DNA of 64,000 bases from the NCBI GenBank assembly GCA_963555705.1, contig OY743190.1:13119501-13183500 (forward strand), read 5' to 3'. Position 1 is the stretch's first letter. Each line of letters opens with the position of its first letter. Source of the DNA: Ligustrum vulgare (taxonomy: Eukaryota; Streptophyta; Magnoliopsida; Lamiales; Oleaceae). This document shows positions 46,776 through 58,145 of the stretch, piece after piece. The position numbers and the translations under genes were made by a program. The notes under the pieces were generated by a model. That model was not told the origin of the DNA and did not search any database. It saw only the letters and a list, made by a program, of their open reading frames with translations.

Positions 46776-47229
46776 GTCATTTCTCGCAGCATGCGCCGAT
46801 TTAGGTGCCGGTGCGGAGGATTAGGTTGGGGAACCTCATTGGCGTTCTCGTGTGGGCCAGCTTAAGGTGCCTCCCCACTACTATACTGTCCTTCTCTACT
46901 TCTTCGGGGATTAACATCATTGTCACTCCCTCTCATTATTGCAACAAGTCAATTGTTGTCCCATTTTCAAAGCTCGTAAACTTATGTTTCAAAGTTATGT
47001 ACCTTTCTAAAGGTGATTAAACTTATATTGCAAAGTTCTTTAGGAACTTTTTAAGGTGGACAAACTTATATTTCGAAGTTTTAAACATTCTTCAAGGTTA
47101 ATAAACTTATATTTCAAAGTTTTAAACCTTTCTCATGGCTACTAGTCTTTTTTCAAGAAGGTTTTCCCCACTTTTTACCATGTGATTTCCTAGTTAGAAG
47201 TGTGGTTTCCCACAGAGAGGACACCAAAA
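46776..47229. other. Tat-2 5' leader
   Basis: About 450 bases between the 5' LTR and gag. It contains four imperfect repeats of a unit like TAAACTTATATTTCAAAGTT (46975-47125). The primer-binding site directly inside the LTR reads TTTTGGTGTCCTCTC on the minus strand. I could not assign its tRNA. Confidence 0.6.
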
Positions 47230-47906
47230 TGTTGATCACAAAATCTGGTTGAACCTTGGATCAACACGTCTCAGCTCCTCCATCTTCAACACGTGGATCT
47301 CCTGCTCACTAGGACACATAATCAGCTTGCAAAGTAGGCCGAGGTGGCTCCCATTTACACTCCGACGCCTAAGTCAGCACTCATTTCAAGTAAATATGAA
47401 TTTGGTGTGGGAAATATAAGTGTGTAAAAGAGAGAAAAGGGAGTGGGATTTTATATATTTAGTTTCTAACATTTTCCTTGGAGGCAAATGCGTTCTATTT
47501 ATAGTTAAAATCATATCTTAAGATTGTGACACATGTTAGACTTTATGCTTGGCTTCACCCTAGCCCCTGGTTAGGTTAACCATTTAATTAGTTACAACCA
47601 TTGCATCCTACCATAGAGTTACGGCAGCCATCACATCTATGGTAAATGTGTTGTCCTATCAAGCTGCAACTTGCAGCCAAGTCTAGTCCTACTGACACAA
47701 TTGTCCAACTGTGCCTCTGTACCTAGTCCTATACCTCGGATGACATTACTTTAGAACAAGTAGTTCGACCGGAAGTGGTTCGGTCCTTATACTGCCTCGG
47801 TATCACAATAACTTGCAAGTTGGTGGGTTCGCCTGATAACTATTGGTTCCTACGTGGGCTTCTATGCATGACGTGTCAAGTTTTAATTTTGGGCGTGGCC
47901 TTAACA
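47230..47906 (-). repeat. Tat-2 5' LTR
   Basis: 677 bp. Reads TGTTAAGGCC...GATCAACA on the minus strand, flanked on its outer side by GTAAC. TATA box CTATAAATAG lies at 47495-47504. Confidence 0.93.
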
Positions 47907-49256
47907 GTAACTACTTGCTCACCAAACTTCAAATGATTACTCAATGCTCACTGAACTTTTCATCAATTTACCAAATGCTCACCCAAGCCAATTTTATTTA
48001 TATAATTGACAAATATTTACACGTGGCAAACAAAAATAATTACGTGGCACAAAAAATAAATTGTGATATATCCACATCATCCAACCACTTACTCTCTCTT
48101 CTCTTCTACGGAAACCAACTTCCTCTCTCCTCCTCCATTGCCATCACTGGATGCCAGTGGTGGTGGCAAAATGGCAAATTAATGAATGCAATTTTATGCC
48201 CTCACACGTTCATTTCCCTACTTCTCTCTCCTTCCCTACCCTTAAGTGGCGATGACTCAAACAACTGTAGCATCAAAACTAAGTTCCACGCTTCTACGAG
48301 TCGACTTCATTTCAGCAGATTTGTGCAGTTCATCGAGCAGGTTTTTAATGCTAATAACTTCTTTCGTCTCCACAGTAGCTTCTTTGATAAACCTCCCATC
48401 TTTTTTCTTATAAGGGGAAATATCTATCATCCTCTCTTGTTCGTGATTAATTGTACTTGAATTGGTAAACCTTCCTTGAGACTCTATTGCCACATCATTG
48501 CAGATAACAGAATAGCGGACTCCATCATGAATTTGTTATTTGTTTGAAGAAAAACCAACATCGCATAATTTAAAATTATCCTCGACCAATCGACCGTATC
48601 TTGTCAAATAGGGACGATCTCTGGCTAATATTCCTTTTAGATCCATGGTCAACATCAGTTTGAAGTAAAGAATTTACAATTTGGCAAAGTCAAATTTGTT
48701 TTATTCGAAGCCCAACTTTGATAGTTCAAGAAAAATGTAGATTTGTATATTTTCTTGTTCAATGTTCATACATGACACAAGCCATCACCACTCGCAGATG
48801 ATGTAGGAGAAAGTGTGGGATGGTGAGGATGCGGGGCCTTGGGCAGAGGGAGAGAGCTGCTAGGAGTTGGGTGAGGCAGCCAAGGAAAGTGGAGCAGGTG
48901 CAGACGCAGTGACTTCAGGGGAGAGGATGTAGCTTCAAACTTCAGTGGGGGAGGAGAGAGGAATTAGGGGATGATGTGGATAAATTCACACTTTTCTTAT
49001 GTCATGTCATTTTTCTTGTGTCACCTGAAAATATTTGTCCAACTATACAAATAAAATTGGGTAGGGCGAGCATTGAGTAAATTATTGAATAGTTCAGTAA
49101 GCATTGAGTAATCATTTAAAGTTTAGTGAGCAAATATTTACCATGAGTAAAGTTGAGTGATGGTTCTTTTAAATTAACTCTCGTCCCGTCTAATTTCTAA
49201 ACAAAATCCTAATTGCTCATTTATTGTTTTTGACATGGCGGACCCATTTGCTGTGC

Positions 49257-49578
49257 TAGAGATGACAAAAAAATCCGACCCAAATCGAATGGGGCGAAAA
49301 AAAACCCGCATCGCCAACCTGTGGAGCGGGTTTTCGGGACCCGACAGGGTCGTGGGACGGGGGCGGGTTTGGCCGCTTCGACCTGAACCCGCCCCGATTA
49401 AAGTCAATAATAAAAATAAATAAGGAAAAATAAAAAAATACTGAAAAAAATTAAACGGGGTGGCAGGGATGACCCGCCCCGAATCCGACCTCGACCAGCC
49501 CAGAAATTCACGGGCGCGGGTGGCAGGTTTGGGTTTAAAAAAATTTCGTGGGGCAGGGCACGCCCATTGCCATCACTA
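49257..49578. mobile_element. hAT-type MITE with perfect 8-bp TSD
   Basis: 322 bp between TGCTGTGC at 49249-49256 and 49579-49586. TIRs are TAGAGATGACAA and, inverted, TAGTGATGGCAA. The subterminal regions are rich in CCCGCCCC/GGGGCGGG words. It sits in the intron or upstream part of the GH17 fragment. Confidence 0.9.
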
Positions 49579-49586
49579 TGCTGTGC

Positions 49587-49612
49587 CTCTCTCTCTCTCT
49601 CTCTCTCTCTCT
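49587..49612. repeat. (CT)n microsatellite
   Basis: About 26 bases of CT dinucleotide repeat just after the hAT MITE. It belongs to the host GH17 intron, since the second copy has a similar C/CT-rich tract at 52693-52722. Confidence 0.85.
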
Positions 49613-50060
49613 GTGACCCCTCTTAGTTCTACGGATGTCTATCTTTTCAGCCTCCTGGACGAAGGATCTAGAAAAAGCGTAATTCCAAGGAACTTTGAGA
49701 GACGCTGGGGCATATTCTCCTTTGACGGGCAGGAAAATACTTGCTAAACCTTGGCAATGGATTATTATAGAATGAGCAACGGATTATTAAAGAAATGCGA
49801 AAGATTTTCATTATATTCCTTATAAATGGTGTGGGGCTAATCCGGCCTGGGACATTCCCGCCGTTGCCAATCACTTCAAACTTGCTTGTAGTTTTGCTAA
49901 TTGCACACCACTCAACTATGGAGGATCTTGCAATTGTATTGGGGAGAAGGGGAATATTTCTTATGCATTCAAAAACTACTATAAATCAGAAAATACTCCG
50001 ATTTATGAATTTTATGGGCTAGGAATAGTCAATTTATCCTTCAGTTGGTGATTGCATTAG

Positions 50061-50676
50061 TAAATGATTTATATATTTGTGAAAAAAATATTTATAAAAA
50101 GTCAAATTATAGATTTTTTTTATTTTGATAATTATTGCATTATTTTGAAGTCGAAAAATATGTTGCATGAGTGTCAAATCCAATATTTCAACGAGAAATA
50201 TAATACAAGCTAAGAAATGAGAGCAAACTCTAAATATATCATTCGTAACATCGTCTTAAATATTAAATGGAGAAGTTTTACTTATACTTTTTACTTTTTC
50301 CAACATCCAATCTTTTTTATTTATCTCATTTAAGTACTAAAATGATACATTTCATTTCTTACCTAAATTCAATTTGACCTAAATGATTAACTTTGAATCT
50401 TTTTCTTATCAAATTGAAAGAAATAATAGATATTAGATCGTTTTAAATAAATTCAATTAAATTATTTAATTTTCTATAACTTTAGGTTCCGGTGAATTTA
50501 TTGGTTCAATTTGTAAAATAGAAGGTGTTAGCAAAATTATCTATCTGTCTATAATAATAGGATAAACATCACCATTTTATACACATAGTTTTTCGCCCAT
50601 TTTCACATGTCATTTTAGGAAATTTCATATTCTTATCAACTTATTTTAATACATGAATTAGGAAAGTCCAATTAAT
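50061..50676. repeat. Diverged repeat block following GH17 copy 1
   Basis: 50061-50205 resembles the start of the 433-bp tandem unit (50677 onward). 50190-50545 resembles 52202-52510, which precedes GH17 copy 2. No gene. Confidence 0.7.
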
Positions 50677-51547
50677 GCATGCATTAAATGATTTATGGAT
50701 TTGTGAAAAAATATTATATAAAAAGTCAAATGATAGATTTTTTTTTTCTTTTGATAATTATTGCATTATTTTGAAGTCGAAAAATATACCATACGGATGT
50801 CAAATCCAAGATCTCAACGAGAAGCATGGATGGATCTAGAACAAAAGTTCAGCTAGAGCGACCGTCGTTAACGTGGACCGCTGAACTTTTATCGATGATC
50901 GTTAACAACCGCAATGATTAGATTGTTTATTGTTATTTAATTAAATGACATTAAAAATTCGAATATACAATAAACTGCAATTCAAAAATCCAATATTCAA
51001 CAAATCACAATAATCACAATTCAAATTCACGTAAGAAGAATATCGAGCTCACAAGTGACCATCACAAAAGTAAAAAACACATTGAAAACTTAAAAAGTAA
51101 CACATTTATGCATGCATTAAATGATTTATGGATTTGTGAAAAAATATTATATAAAAAGTCAAATGATAGATTTTTTTTTTTTCTTTTGATAATTATTGCA
51201 TTATTTTGAAGTCGAGAAATATACCATACGGATGTCAAATCCAAGATCTCAACGAGAAGCATGGATGGATCTAGAACAAAAGTTCAGCTAGAGCGACCGT
51301 CGTTAACGTGGACCGCTGAACGTTTATCGACGATCGTTAACAACCGCAATGATTAGATTGTTTATTGTTATTTAATTAAATGACATTAAAAATTCGAATA
51401 TACAATAAACTGCAATTCAAAAATCCAATATTCAACAAATCACAATAATCACAATTCAAATTCACGTAAGAAGAATATCGAGCTCACAAGTGACCATCAC
51501 AAAAGTAAAAAACACATTGAAAACTTAAAAAGTAACACATTTATGCA
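50677..51547. repeat. 433-bp tandem duplication, nearly identical units
   Basis: Units 50677-51109 and 51110-51547 differ by only a few changes (for example a T-run length and GAACTTTTATCGATGATC versus GAACGTTTATCGACGATC). The near identity points to a very recent duplication or to gene conversion. Non-coding. Confidence 0.93.
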
Positions 51548-52140
51548 AAATTTTGCAATCACACTTAAAAAATAAAATCGAGAATAGTAAGAAGTTTTGA
51601 GAATTAGAATCGTTTCAATAAAATTCCTATCAAGTGACGCATTAGTATAGGCAAGACAAGTGAAATAAATTACTACAATGAGTAATTCAACCAATAGTAT
51701 AGTTTAAGAAATATTCTTTGCTTAATAATTTGAAGCTCAGCCATACATGCTCTAAAACCTAATCCTTCAAATTTTTCAAAAACCACAAAGTCCAAACATT
51801 GTTTCACTCATTAATTGCCAAAATGGGTTTTCATAGGCGGCAATATGCAAGGTGGCTCATAAAAAAACCACTGCATTTGGGTTTTTGTATTGCTTTGCAT
51901 ACTAATTACTTACTAACTGAAAAAAAAAAAAAAAAAAGAATAAGGAAGAAAGACAAAGTAATCATCTTCACCATGTGCGGCGACTGAAACAAACGAAATC
52001 CATACTCCACTCCAATCTCCGCCTCCGATGGTACTACATTTGAAGACTCAGGCTGTGTCAACTGTCAACCCACTTCAAAATCAAATTGCCAAAATCCCAA
52101 TTAAGTTTAAAAAAAAAAAAAATTATCAAAAACCAGGTTC
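51548..52140. other. AT-rich spacer without a recognised gene
   Basis: No domain-bearing frame. It contains an A-tract at 51920-51937 and one at 52107-52120. Confidence 0.5.
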
Positions 52141-52145
52141 GCTGA

Positions 52146-52181
52146 AGGTGGATCCAGCTAGTGCGGCCGCGGGAGCTCGCC
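52146..52181. other. GC-rich, restriction-site-dense patch
   Basis: In an AT-rich context the sequence contains GGATCC, GCGGCCGC, CCGCGG and GAGCTC within about 30 bases. A second patch at 52621-52651 has CTCGAG, GAGCTC, TCGCGA and ACTAGT. It may be natural, or a cloning or assembly artefact. Confidence 0.5.
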
Positions 52182-52201
52182 ACCAACTGGGTCCGTCTCT
52201 G

Positions 52202-52642
52202 ACGAGAAGTTTAATACAAGCTAAAAAATGAGAACAAACTTTAAACATATCATTCGTACAATCGTCTTAAATAATAAATGTAAAAGTTTTACTTTTACTT
52301 TTTACTTTTTTCAACCTTCAATCTTTTTTATTTATCTCATTTAAGTCCTAAAATAATCCCTATCATTTCTGACCTAAATGATTAATTTTGAATTTTTTTC
52401 TTTTTAAATTGAAAGAAATAATATATATTCGATATTTCTAAATAATTTCAATTAAATCATTTAATTTTTTACAACTTTGGGTTCCGATAAACTAATTAGT
52501 TCAAGTCGCAATTTTATATTTTATTTTTCTAAATATTTTTCATTATATTTGAATACATAATTTATGTCGAATATTATATTTTTTCAATTTATTCAATAAA
52601 TAATTATTAATTATATATTCCCTCGAGCTCGCGATCACTATT
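52202..52642. repeat. Repeat block preceding GH17 copy 2
   Basis: 52202-52510 resembles 50190-50545. The remainder is AT-rich. No gene. Confidence 0.65.
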
Positions 52643-53209
52643 ACTAGTTTTTAAACAAAACCCTAATTGCTCATTTATTGTTGTTTGCTGTCCCCCCCCC
52701 CCCCCCCACCCCCCTCTCTCTGTGGACGAAGGATCTAAAAAAGGCGTAATTCCAAGGGATTTTGAGAGACGCTGGGGCATATTCTCCTTTGACGGGCAGG
52801 CATATATACTCGCTAAACCTTGGCAATGGATTATTAAAGAAATGCGAAAGATTTTCATTATATTCCTTCTAGATGGTGTGTCTGTGTGGCTAATACGACC
52901 TGGGACCTTTCTGGCCTTGCCAATCACTTCAAACTTGCTTATAGTTTTGCTAATTGCACGGCACTCAACTATGAAGGATCTTGCAATGGTATTGGGGAGA
53001 GTAATTATATGGAAAAAGTATATAACTATACAACTAAAACTTTCACTTTTTAAACATAGCAAATTTAAATTTTTTTTGTAAAAATCAGGTCTTAATATGT
53101 TAATTAATTAATACAATATTATAATAATTATAATGAATTGCCAAACAAAGGTATAATATTAAATAATAAAATAAAAACAATACCTAATACACAACCACTC
53201 CATCCCAAT

Positions 53210-54840
53210 CCAACCCTTCACCCACCCCCACCCCACCCGCCCACCCCACCCCACCCCACCCACCCCACCCCATAAAAAAACTTTTTTCTTTTTACTTTTT
53301 CACACTCACCCCCACCCCCAACACCACCTTACCCACCCCACCCAACACTCCTCCCCAACCCCACCCACCCACGCACCCAAACACCCCGCCACCACTCACT
53401 CACCCACCAACCCCACCCCACCCCACCACACCACACCACAAGAATAATGTTACTTCTGTTTTTTTCTCCCCCCACCCACTATCCCATCCCATCACACCCA
53501 CCCACCCACTCCACCCCACCCCACCCCCACCCCATCTCACCCAAAATGATTTTTTTCTACTACTTTTCCACAACTCGCCCAGACCCTACCCTATCCTACC
53601 CAGCCACCTACTCCAACCCCACCTACTCCACCCAAAATTAATTTTTTTCTTCCAATTTTTTACTCCCCCACCTTACCCACCCCACCCCTCTCCAACCCAA
53701 CCCCACCCACCCACTCACCCCCTCCCCACTCGAGTCACTCACCCACCCACCTCACCCCCCACCACAATACAAGAATGATTTTACTTCTATTTTTTTTCAT
53801 CTCACCCACCAACGCCCCCGTCCCACCCCACTCCTCCCAAGCCCAAACCAAACCCACCCACCCCAACCTAACACCACCCCACCTCACCCAAAATGATTTT
53901 TTTCTACTATTTTTCCACAACTCGTCCAAACCCTACTTTATCCTACCCCGCCACCTACTCCAACACCACTCACCCCACCCAAAATTAATTTTCTTCTAAT
54001 TTTTCACCCCCCACCAACCTCGTACCAGACCTTACCCCACCCCATCTCATCCAAAACGATTTTTTTCTACTACTTTTCACAACTCGTCCAGACCCTACCA
54101 CGTCACCCCACAACACTCAAAATTAATTTTTTTCTTCTAATTCTTCACATACCTACCCACCCCACCCTGCCCCACCCTGATCCTACCTCGCCACCCACCC
54201 ACCCTACCCTATCTCACCCCATCCAAATATGATTTTTCTTCTATATTTCGACACCATACCCCATCCAAAAATGAATTTTCTTTTATTTTTTACCCCCACC
54301 CCACCCAAAAATGATTTTTCTTCTATTTTTTCACACTTCCCCCAACTACCCCACTCATCCCAGCACACCCCGTCACCTACTATACCCCATCCCAAAATGA
54401 ATTTTCTTTTATTTTTTCACACTTCACCCCAACCACCCCATCTCAACCCCACCCTACCCTAACCTATCCCACCCCACCCACACACCCACACACCAAGATT
54501 TTTTTTCTTCTACTTTTCAAGCCCCCAACCCGAACTCGACACCCACCCTACCCACTTCAAAAAATGATTTCTTTTCTTCTACTTTTCAAACCCCGATCCA
54601 CTCCACCCCACCCCACCCAAAAAAAAATGATTTTTTTTCTACTTTTCCATCCCCACCTCACCCCCACCCCGACCCCACATCACCACAAAAATGATTTTTC
54701 TACTTTTTCTAGCCCCACCCGACCTCTACCCACCCTAAAAATGAATTTTTTTTCTCTATGTTCCCCACCCACCCCACCCTATCCCATCCCATCCCATCAC
54801 ACCTAAACTAAAAATGATTTTTTTTCTCTTTTTTTTTTTT
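53210..54840. repeat. C-rich, G-poor tandem repeats
   Basis: Alternating CCCCACCC tracts and AAAATGATTTTTTTCTACT modules. A larger unit of roughly 150-180 bp (CACAACTCGTCCAGACCCTA ... CACCCAAAATTAATTTT) recurs near 53560, 53920 and 54070. The plus strand has almost no G. The minus strand is G-run rich. Confidence 0.9.
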
Positions 54841-54845
54841 TTTTT

Positions 54846-56360
54846 TCTCCACTCCCACCTCAGCCAACCCGCAAAGTCACAATTGGTCGCACAAAGTTAT
54901 ATTTCAGTCACAAATCACACAAAAAATGATTTTTTTCACAGTTGGTCACACAAAGTCATATTTGGTCACACAAGGTCACAGTTCAATTACACAAAGTCGC
55001 AGTTCGATCACACAAAGTCACAATTGGTCACACAAAGTTACATTTTGGTCACACAATACCACAAATTTATAGTTCGGTCACGTAAAGTCACAATTCGGTC
55101 ACACGAAGTCACAGTTCGGTCTCACAGTTTCACACAAGGTCACTGTTTGGTCACACATTGTTACAGTTCAATCACATAAAGTTACAATTCGGTCACACGA
55201 GGTCACAGTTCGGTGATACGAGGTCACAGCTCGGTGACACAAGGTCACATTCGGTCACACATAATCATATTTGACCCAATTGTAGGTCACATAACGTCCT
55301 TGTCCAATGGTCACACAAAGTCACAGTTTGGCACAATCTCTAATATAATTAGTCACAATCATCCATAATTGATCACATATTATTTGTTTATTTGTCACAA
55401 CTTAGACGTTTCTTGATCATAATTAATCAATATTTCTTGTCACAAGTCTCACAAAATCACAATTAATCAATATTTTGATCACAAATATCTAATAATTGGT
55501 CACAAGTAGTACAAAGTCACAATTAGTTAATATTTTAGTCACATTTACTTAATAATTGATCACATTCTATACTCATCACAAGTCGCATAAAGTCATAATT
55601 AGTCATATTTTGGTCACATTTACCTAATAAATTTACCCCACCTCACCTGACATGCAAATTCATATCTGGTCACATAAAGTCACAATGGGGTCACAATTAC
55701 AAATTCAGTTGCAAAACCCCACCCCTCCAAACCTCACCTAGAGTCACAATTGGTCACATAAGGTCACAGTTCGGTCACAAAAAATCATAATTAGTTCAGA
55801 AGAGATCACACCCTATCCCAAAAATGATTGTTTTTCCTCTATATTTTCCCACTCAGACTAAAAATGATTTTTTTCTTTATGTTTTCCCACTCCACCTCAC
55901 CCGAGTTGCAAAGTCACAATTGGTCACACAAAGTTACATTTCAGTCACAAAACACAATCGCAAATTTCACAATCGCCATCACCTAATAAATTGATCACAT
56001 CTTGTACTCGTTACAAGTCGCACAAAATTACAATTAATTAATATTTTGATAACGATTACTTAATAATCAGTCACAATCATCTAATAATGTGTCACATTTT
56101 ATTTATTTATTGGTCACAGGTTAATTGTTTTCTTGGTCACGACTAGTCATATTTTTGTCTCAATTACCTTATTGGTCACATTTCATACTCATCCCAAGTC
56201 ACAGTTAGTCAATTTTTTTTGTCTTAATTACCTAATAATTCGTCACGTTTTGTACTCACCACAAGTGGCATAAAGTCAAATTTAGTCAACATTTTGATCA
56301 CAATTACATAATAATTAGTCACAATTAGTCAATTACACATAATTAATCACAATATATTCA
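54846..56360. repeat. GTCACA minisatellite
   Basis: Dozens of imperfect units of about 15-22 bp such as GGTCACACAAAGTCACA and CAGTTCGGTCACACAA. The array is most regular at 54880-55330 and decays to AT-rich variants (ATTAGTCACAATTA) toward 56350. Confidence 0.92.
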
Positions 56361-57290
56361 CCCCACCCCACCCCACCCACCCGCCCGCCCCAAACCTTTC
56401 TTCTCCCCAACTAACTGTCGCCCACCACCGGCGAACTACCGACCACCACTACCTACCTTACCCACTGCCACCCCAGCCATCACCTCCACCTCCACCTCCA
56501 CCTCCACCGGCACATCACCACCACGTCAGCACAACCCCTCTCTGCCATAGTCGGGAGCCACTATCGCCTCCTAACTACACTCACAATCACAACCACAACC
56601 ACCTAAAAACAACCACCATCTCCAAATTTTCACCACATAAAATCGCCCACCACCACCACTGCCACCTAACTTCAATCACAATCTCCAAACACAAACCTGC
56701 ACGTATTAACAACCAAAAAAAAAAAAAAAATCGAACACAAAAGCAAAAACCACCACTCAATCACCACCTACAGCACTCTTTGCTGCAACAAACCAGCACT
56801 CTTAAAGCCCCAAACCTTGCAGCTCAGATTCAATATCTATGAATCCAAACCCCTACTTTTTATGCTCTATTACATAGTCGCATTAATAAATGGCAAATTC
56901 TTCCAGATTTTTATTTCGGAATAGCAACAATTTCAAATTCGACAACCAACGCAGGATCCACTAACTCTCAATGGACAAATTTCGACCTATGTTCAAGATT
57001 TGGAGGAAACGATTTTACCCTCGAGCGCTTGAACGTGGGCTCTAATCCTCGTCATTGCTGCCACTTTTGTGACTCCCACTTCCATCGGACCTTGAGATTT
57101 GGCGCACTAAATAGAAACAAATTTATGGTCGGATGAGCATCACAAGGCCTCTGCCTTTCGCCGTCACTGGGTGGAACGAGGGCTGCCAACACCTCCGCTC
57201 CTTCGCTGGATTACAGGGTTGAACGAGTGGGAGACAGGGGTTACGTTTGAGGGGAGGTTAAGTTTGAGATTGGGATAATTTGAGTTTAAT
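56361..57290. other. G-poor ACC-rich segment, then mixed unique sequence
   Basis: 56361-56700 is made of CCACC/ACAACC words including (CCACCT)n near 56482-56512. 56900-57290 has more balanced composition but no open frame with a domain I recognise. All of it is inside the MULE-like element. Confidence 0.5.
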
Positions 57291-57430
57291 TATAAAGTTT
57301 ATTAATAAATGTTAATGTATAATTAGGACTTGATATTTATAAATGTAAAACTTCTCATCTTATTGTTATTAATGGATCTTTAATTACAGGGTTATATGTA
57401 ATTTTCCCTAATTATATTTATACTCTGATT

Positions 57431-58145
57431 TAGAGGTGTCAAGACGGACAGGCCGATCAAACCCGTGAAAATCGGCCCGGATTGACCCGGGACCGCGGGC
57501 CGACCCGTGCGGGCGGTTCACGGGTCAAGAAGTTGTGAACCGCGAATTTTGCGGGTCAAACCTTTGCGGGCCGCGGTTAACCCGCTGACCCGTAAAAAAA
57601 ATAAAAATAAAAATAAATTGTTTTATTAAATATGGTAACATTGAAAATCTCTCTTCTTCTAGAAACTCTAATACAACTTTTAAAGTAAAATCTTATTTTT
57701 TTTCTCCCTAATAGCTAAAAAGTAATGTTTTTTGATAATAGTAATTAAAAATACATTTATCACTTAATTGTTATTTGTTTATGTTTTATTTAAATTTGCA
57801 AATTTAGAAGTAATTCATATAACATAAACTATAATTTTAAATTGTATATAAATATTTTATGGTATAAATATGAATTTATCATTTTAATCATTTTGTATTT
57901 AGAAATTTGACAAAAAATTTGCTATAAATATGAAAAAATCTATATTTTTATTCATACGAGCCAAATCAGAACAAACCGCGACCCGTATGGGCTCGACCCG
58001 GATGGGCCAGAGGGCGGGCCTGGGTTGTAGTTCAAAATTTGCGGGTTGACCCGTAACCGGCGGGCTTTTTTTTTTCAAGCGGACTGTTATCGGGCTTTTT
58101 ATTGACGGGCTGATCCGGCCCGGACCACCCGAATTGACACCTCTA
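57431..58145. mobile_element. hAT-like element, 715 bp
   Basis: Perfect 12-bp terminal inverted repeats (TAGAGGTGTCAA / TTGACACCTCTA) with imperfect 8-bp flanks CTCTGATT (57423-57430) and CTTTGATA (58146-58153). The subterminal regions are GGCCCGG/GACCCG-rich. Removing it rejoins the GH17 pseudogene in register with copy 1. Confidence 0.85.

Larger units (their letters stand above)
37269..47906 (-). mobile_element. Second Tat-lineage retrotransposon (Tat-2), with 5-bp TSD
   Basis: LTRs at 47230-47906 (5') and 37269-37946 (3'), flanked by GTAAC at 37264-37268 and 47907-47911. Gag-pol lies on the minus strand (41194-46775) and is heavily broken. An antisense frame (38350-39058) sits near the 3' LTR. 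The element is homologous to Tat-1, is 10.6 kb long including a later solo-LTR insertion, and sits inside a long-TIR DNA element. Confidence 0.95.
37239..49166. mobile_element. Long-TIR DNA element split by a Tat retrotransposon
   Basis: The left arm begins near 37239 (GACTCAACTTTACTCATGG), is interrupted at 37268, and resumes at 47912 through about 48110. The right arm (about 48950-49166) is its inverted copy, giving arms of roughly 230 bp. With the retrotransposon removed the element is about 1.3 kb and non-coding. The outer ends are similar up to GAA-CAT-ACTCAAC, but no TSD could be fixed. It is probably MULE- or foldback-type. Confidence 0.75.
49188..50051 (+). pseudogene. GH17-X8 glucan endo-1,3-beta-glucosidase, 3' fragment, copy 1
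   Basis: 49627-49731 encodes the end of a GH17 catalytic domain ([11 protein letters not shown], then [13 protein letters not shown]) after a TTAG acceptor. After a gap, 49827-50051 encodes an X8/CBM43 module (WCGANPAWD, CSFANCTPLNYGGSC, then SYAFKNYYK) ending in TGA at 50049-50051. Family members hydrolyse callose at the wall, and X8 binds beta-1,3-glucan. Here the upstream catalytic exons are missing and a stop follows DGQENTC. The region 49188-49256 upstream is split from the exon by a MITE. A second, more decayed copy lies at 52643-58205. Confidence 0.8.
53011..57408. mobile_element. MULE-like element with 9-bp TSD and satellite-like interior
   Basis: 4398 bp between TAATTATAT at 53002-53010 and 57409-57417. 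The termini are GGAAAAAGTATATAAC and, inverted, GGGAAAATTACATATAAC, which align with small gaps. The interior has C-rich repeats (53210-54840), a GTCACA minisatellite (54846-56360) and a G-poor stretch (56360-56700). No transposase is visible. The insertion site lies inside a GH17-X8 pseudogene, which confirms both boundaries by homology to copy 1. Confidence 0.75.

Noticed and set aside
48257..48493. Small minus-strand ORF in the long-TIR element
   Set aside because: No domain, and it spans non-coding transposon interior. Likely chance.
53447..54806. Several Pro/His-rich plus-strand frames
   Set aside because: They arise from C-rich tandem repeats with almost no G. The frames do not persist between units.
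54814..55179. 121-aa frame with repeated VTQSHxxVT units, possibly a repeat protein
   Set aside because: It is the GTCACA minisatellite read in one frame. It is interrupted soon after and has no start context or homology that I recognise.
54846..56360. Possible CRISPR-like array of regularly spaced repeats
   Set aside because: The unit and spacing are irregular, there are no unique spacers of constant length, and the context is plant nuclear DNA.
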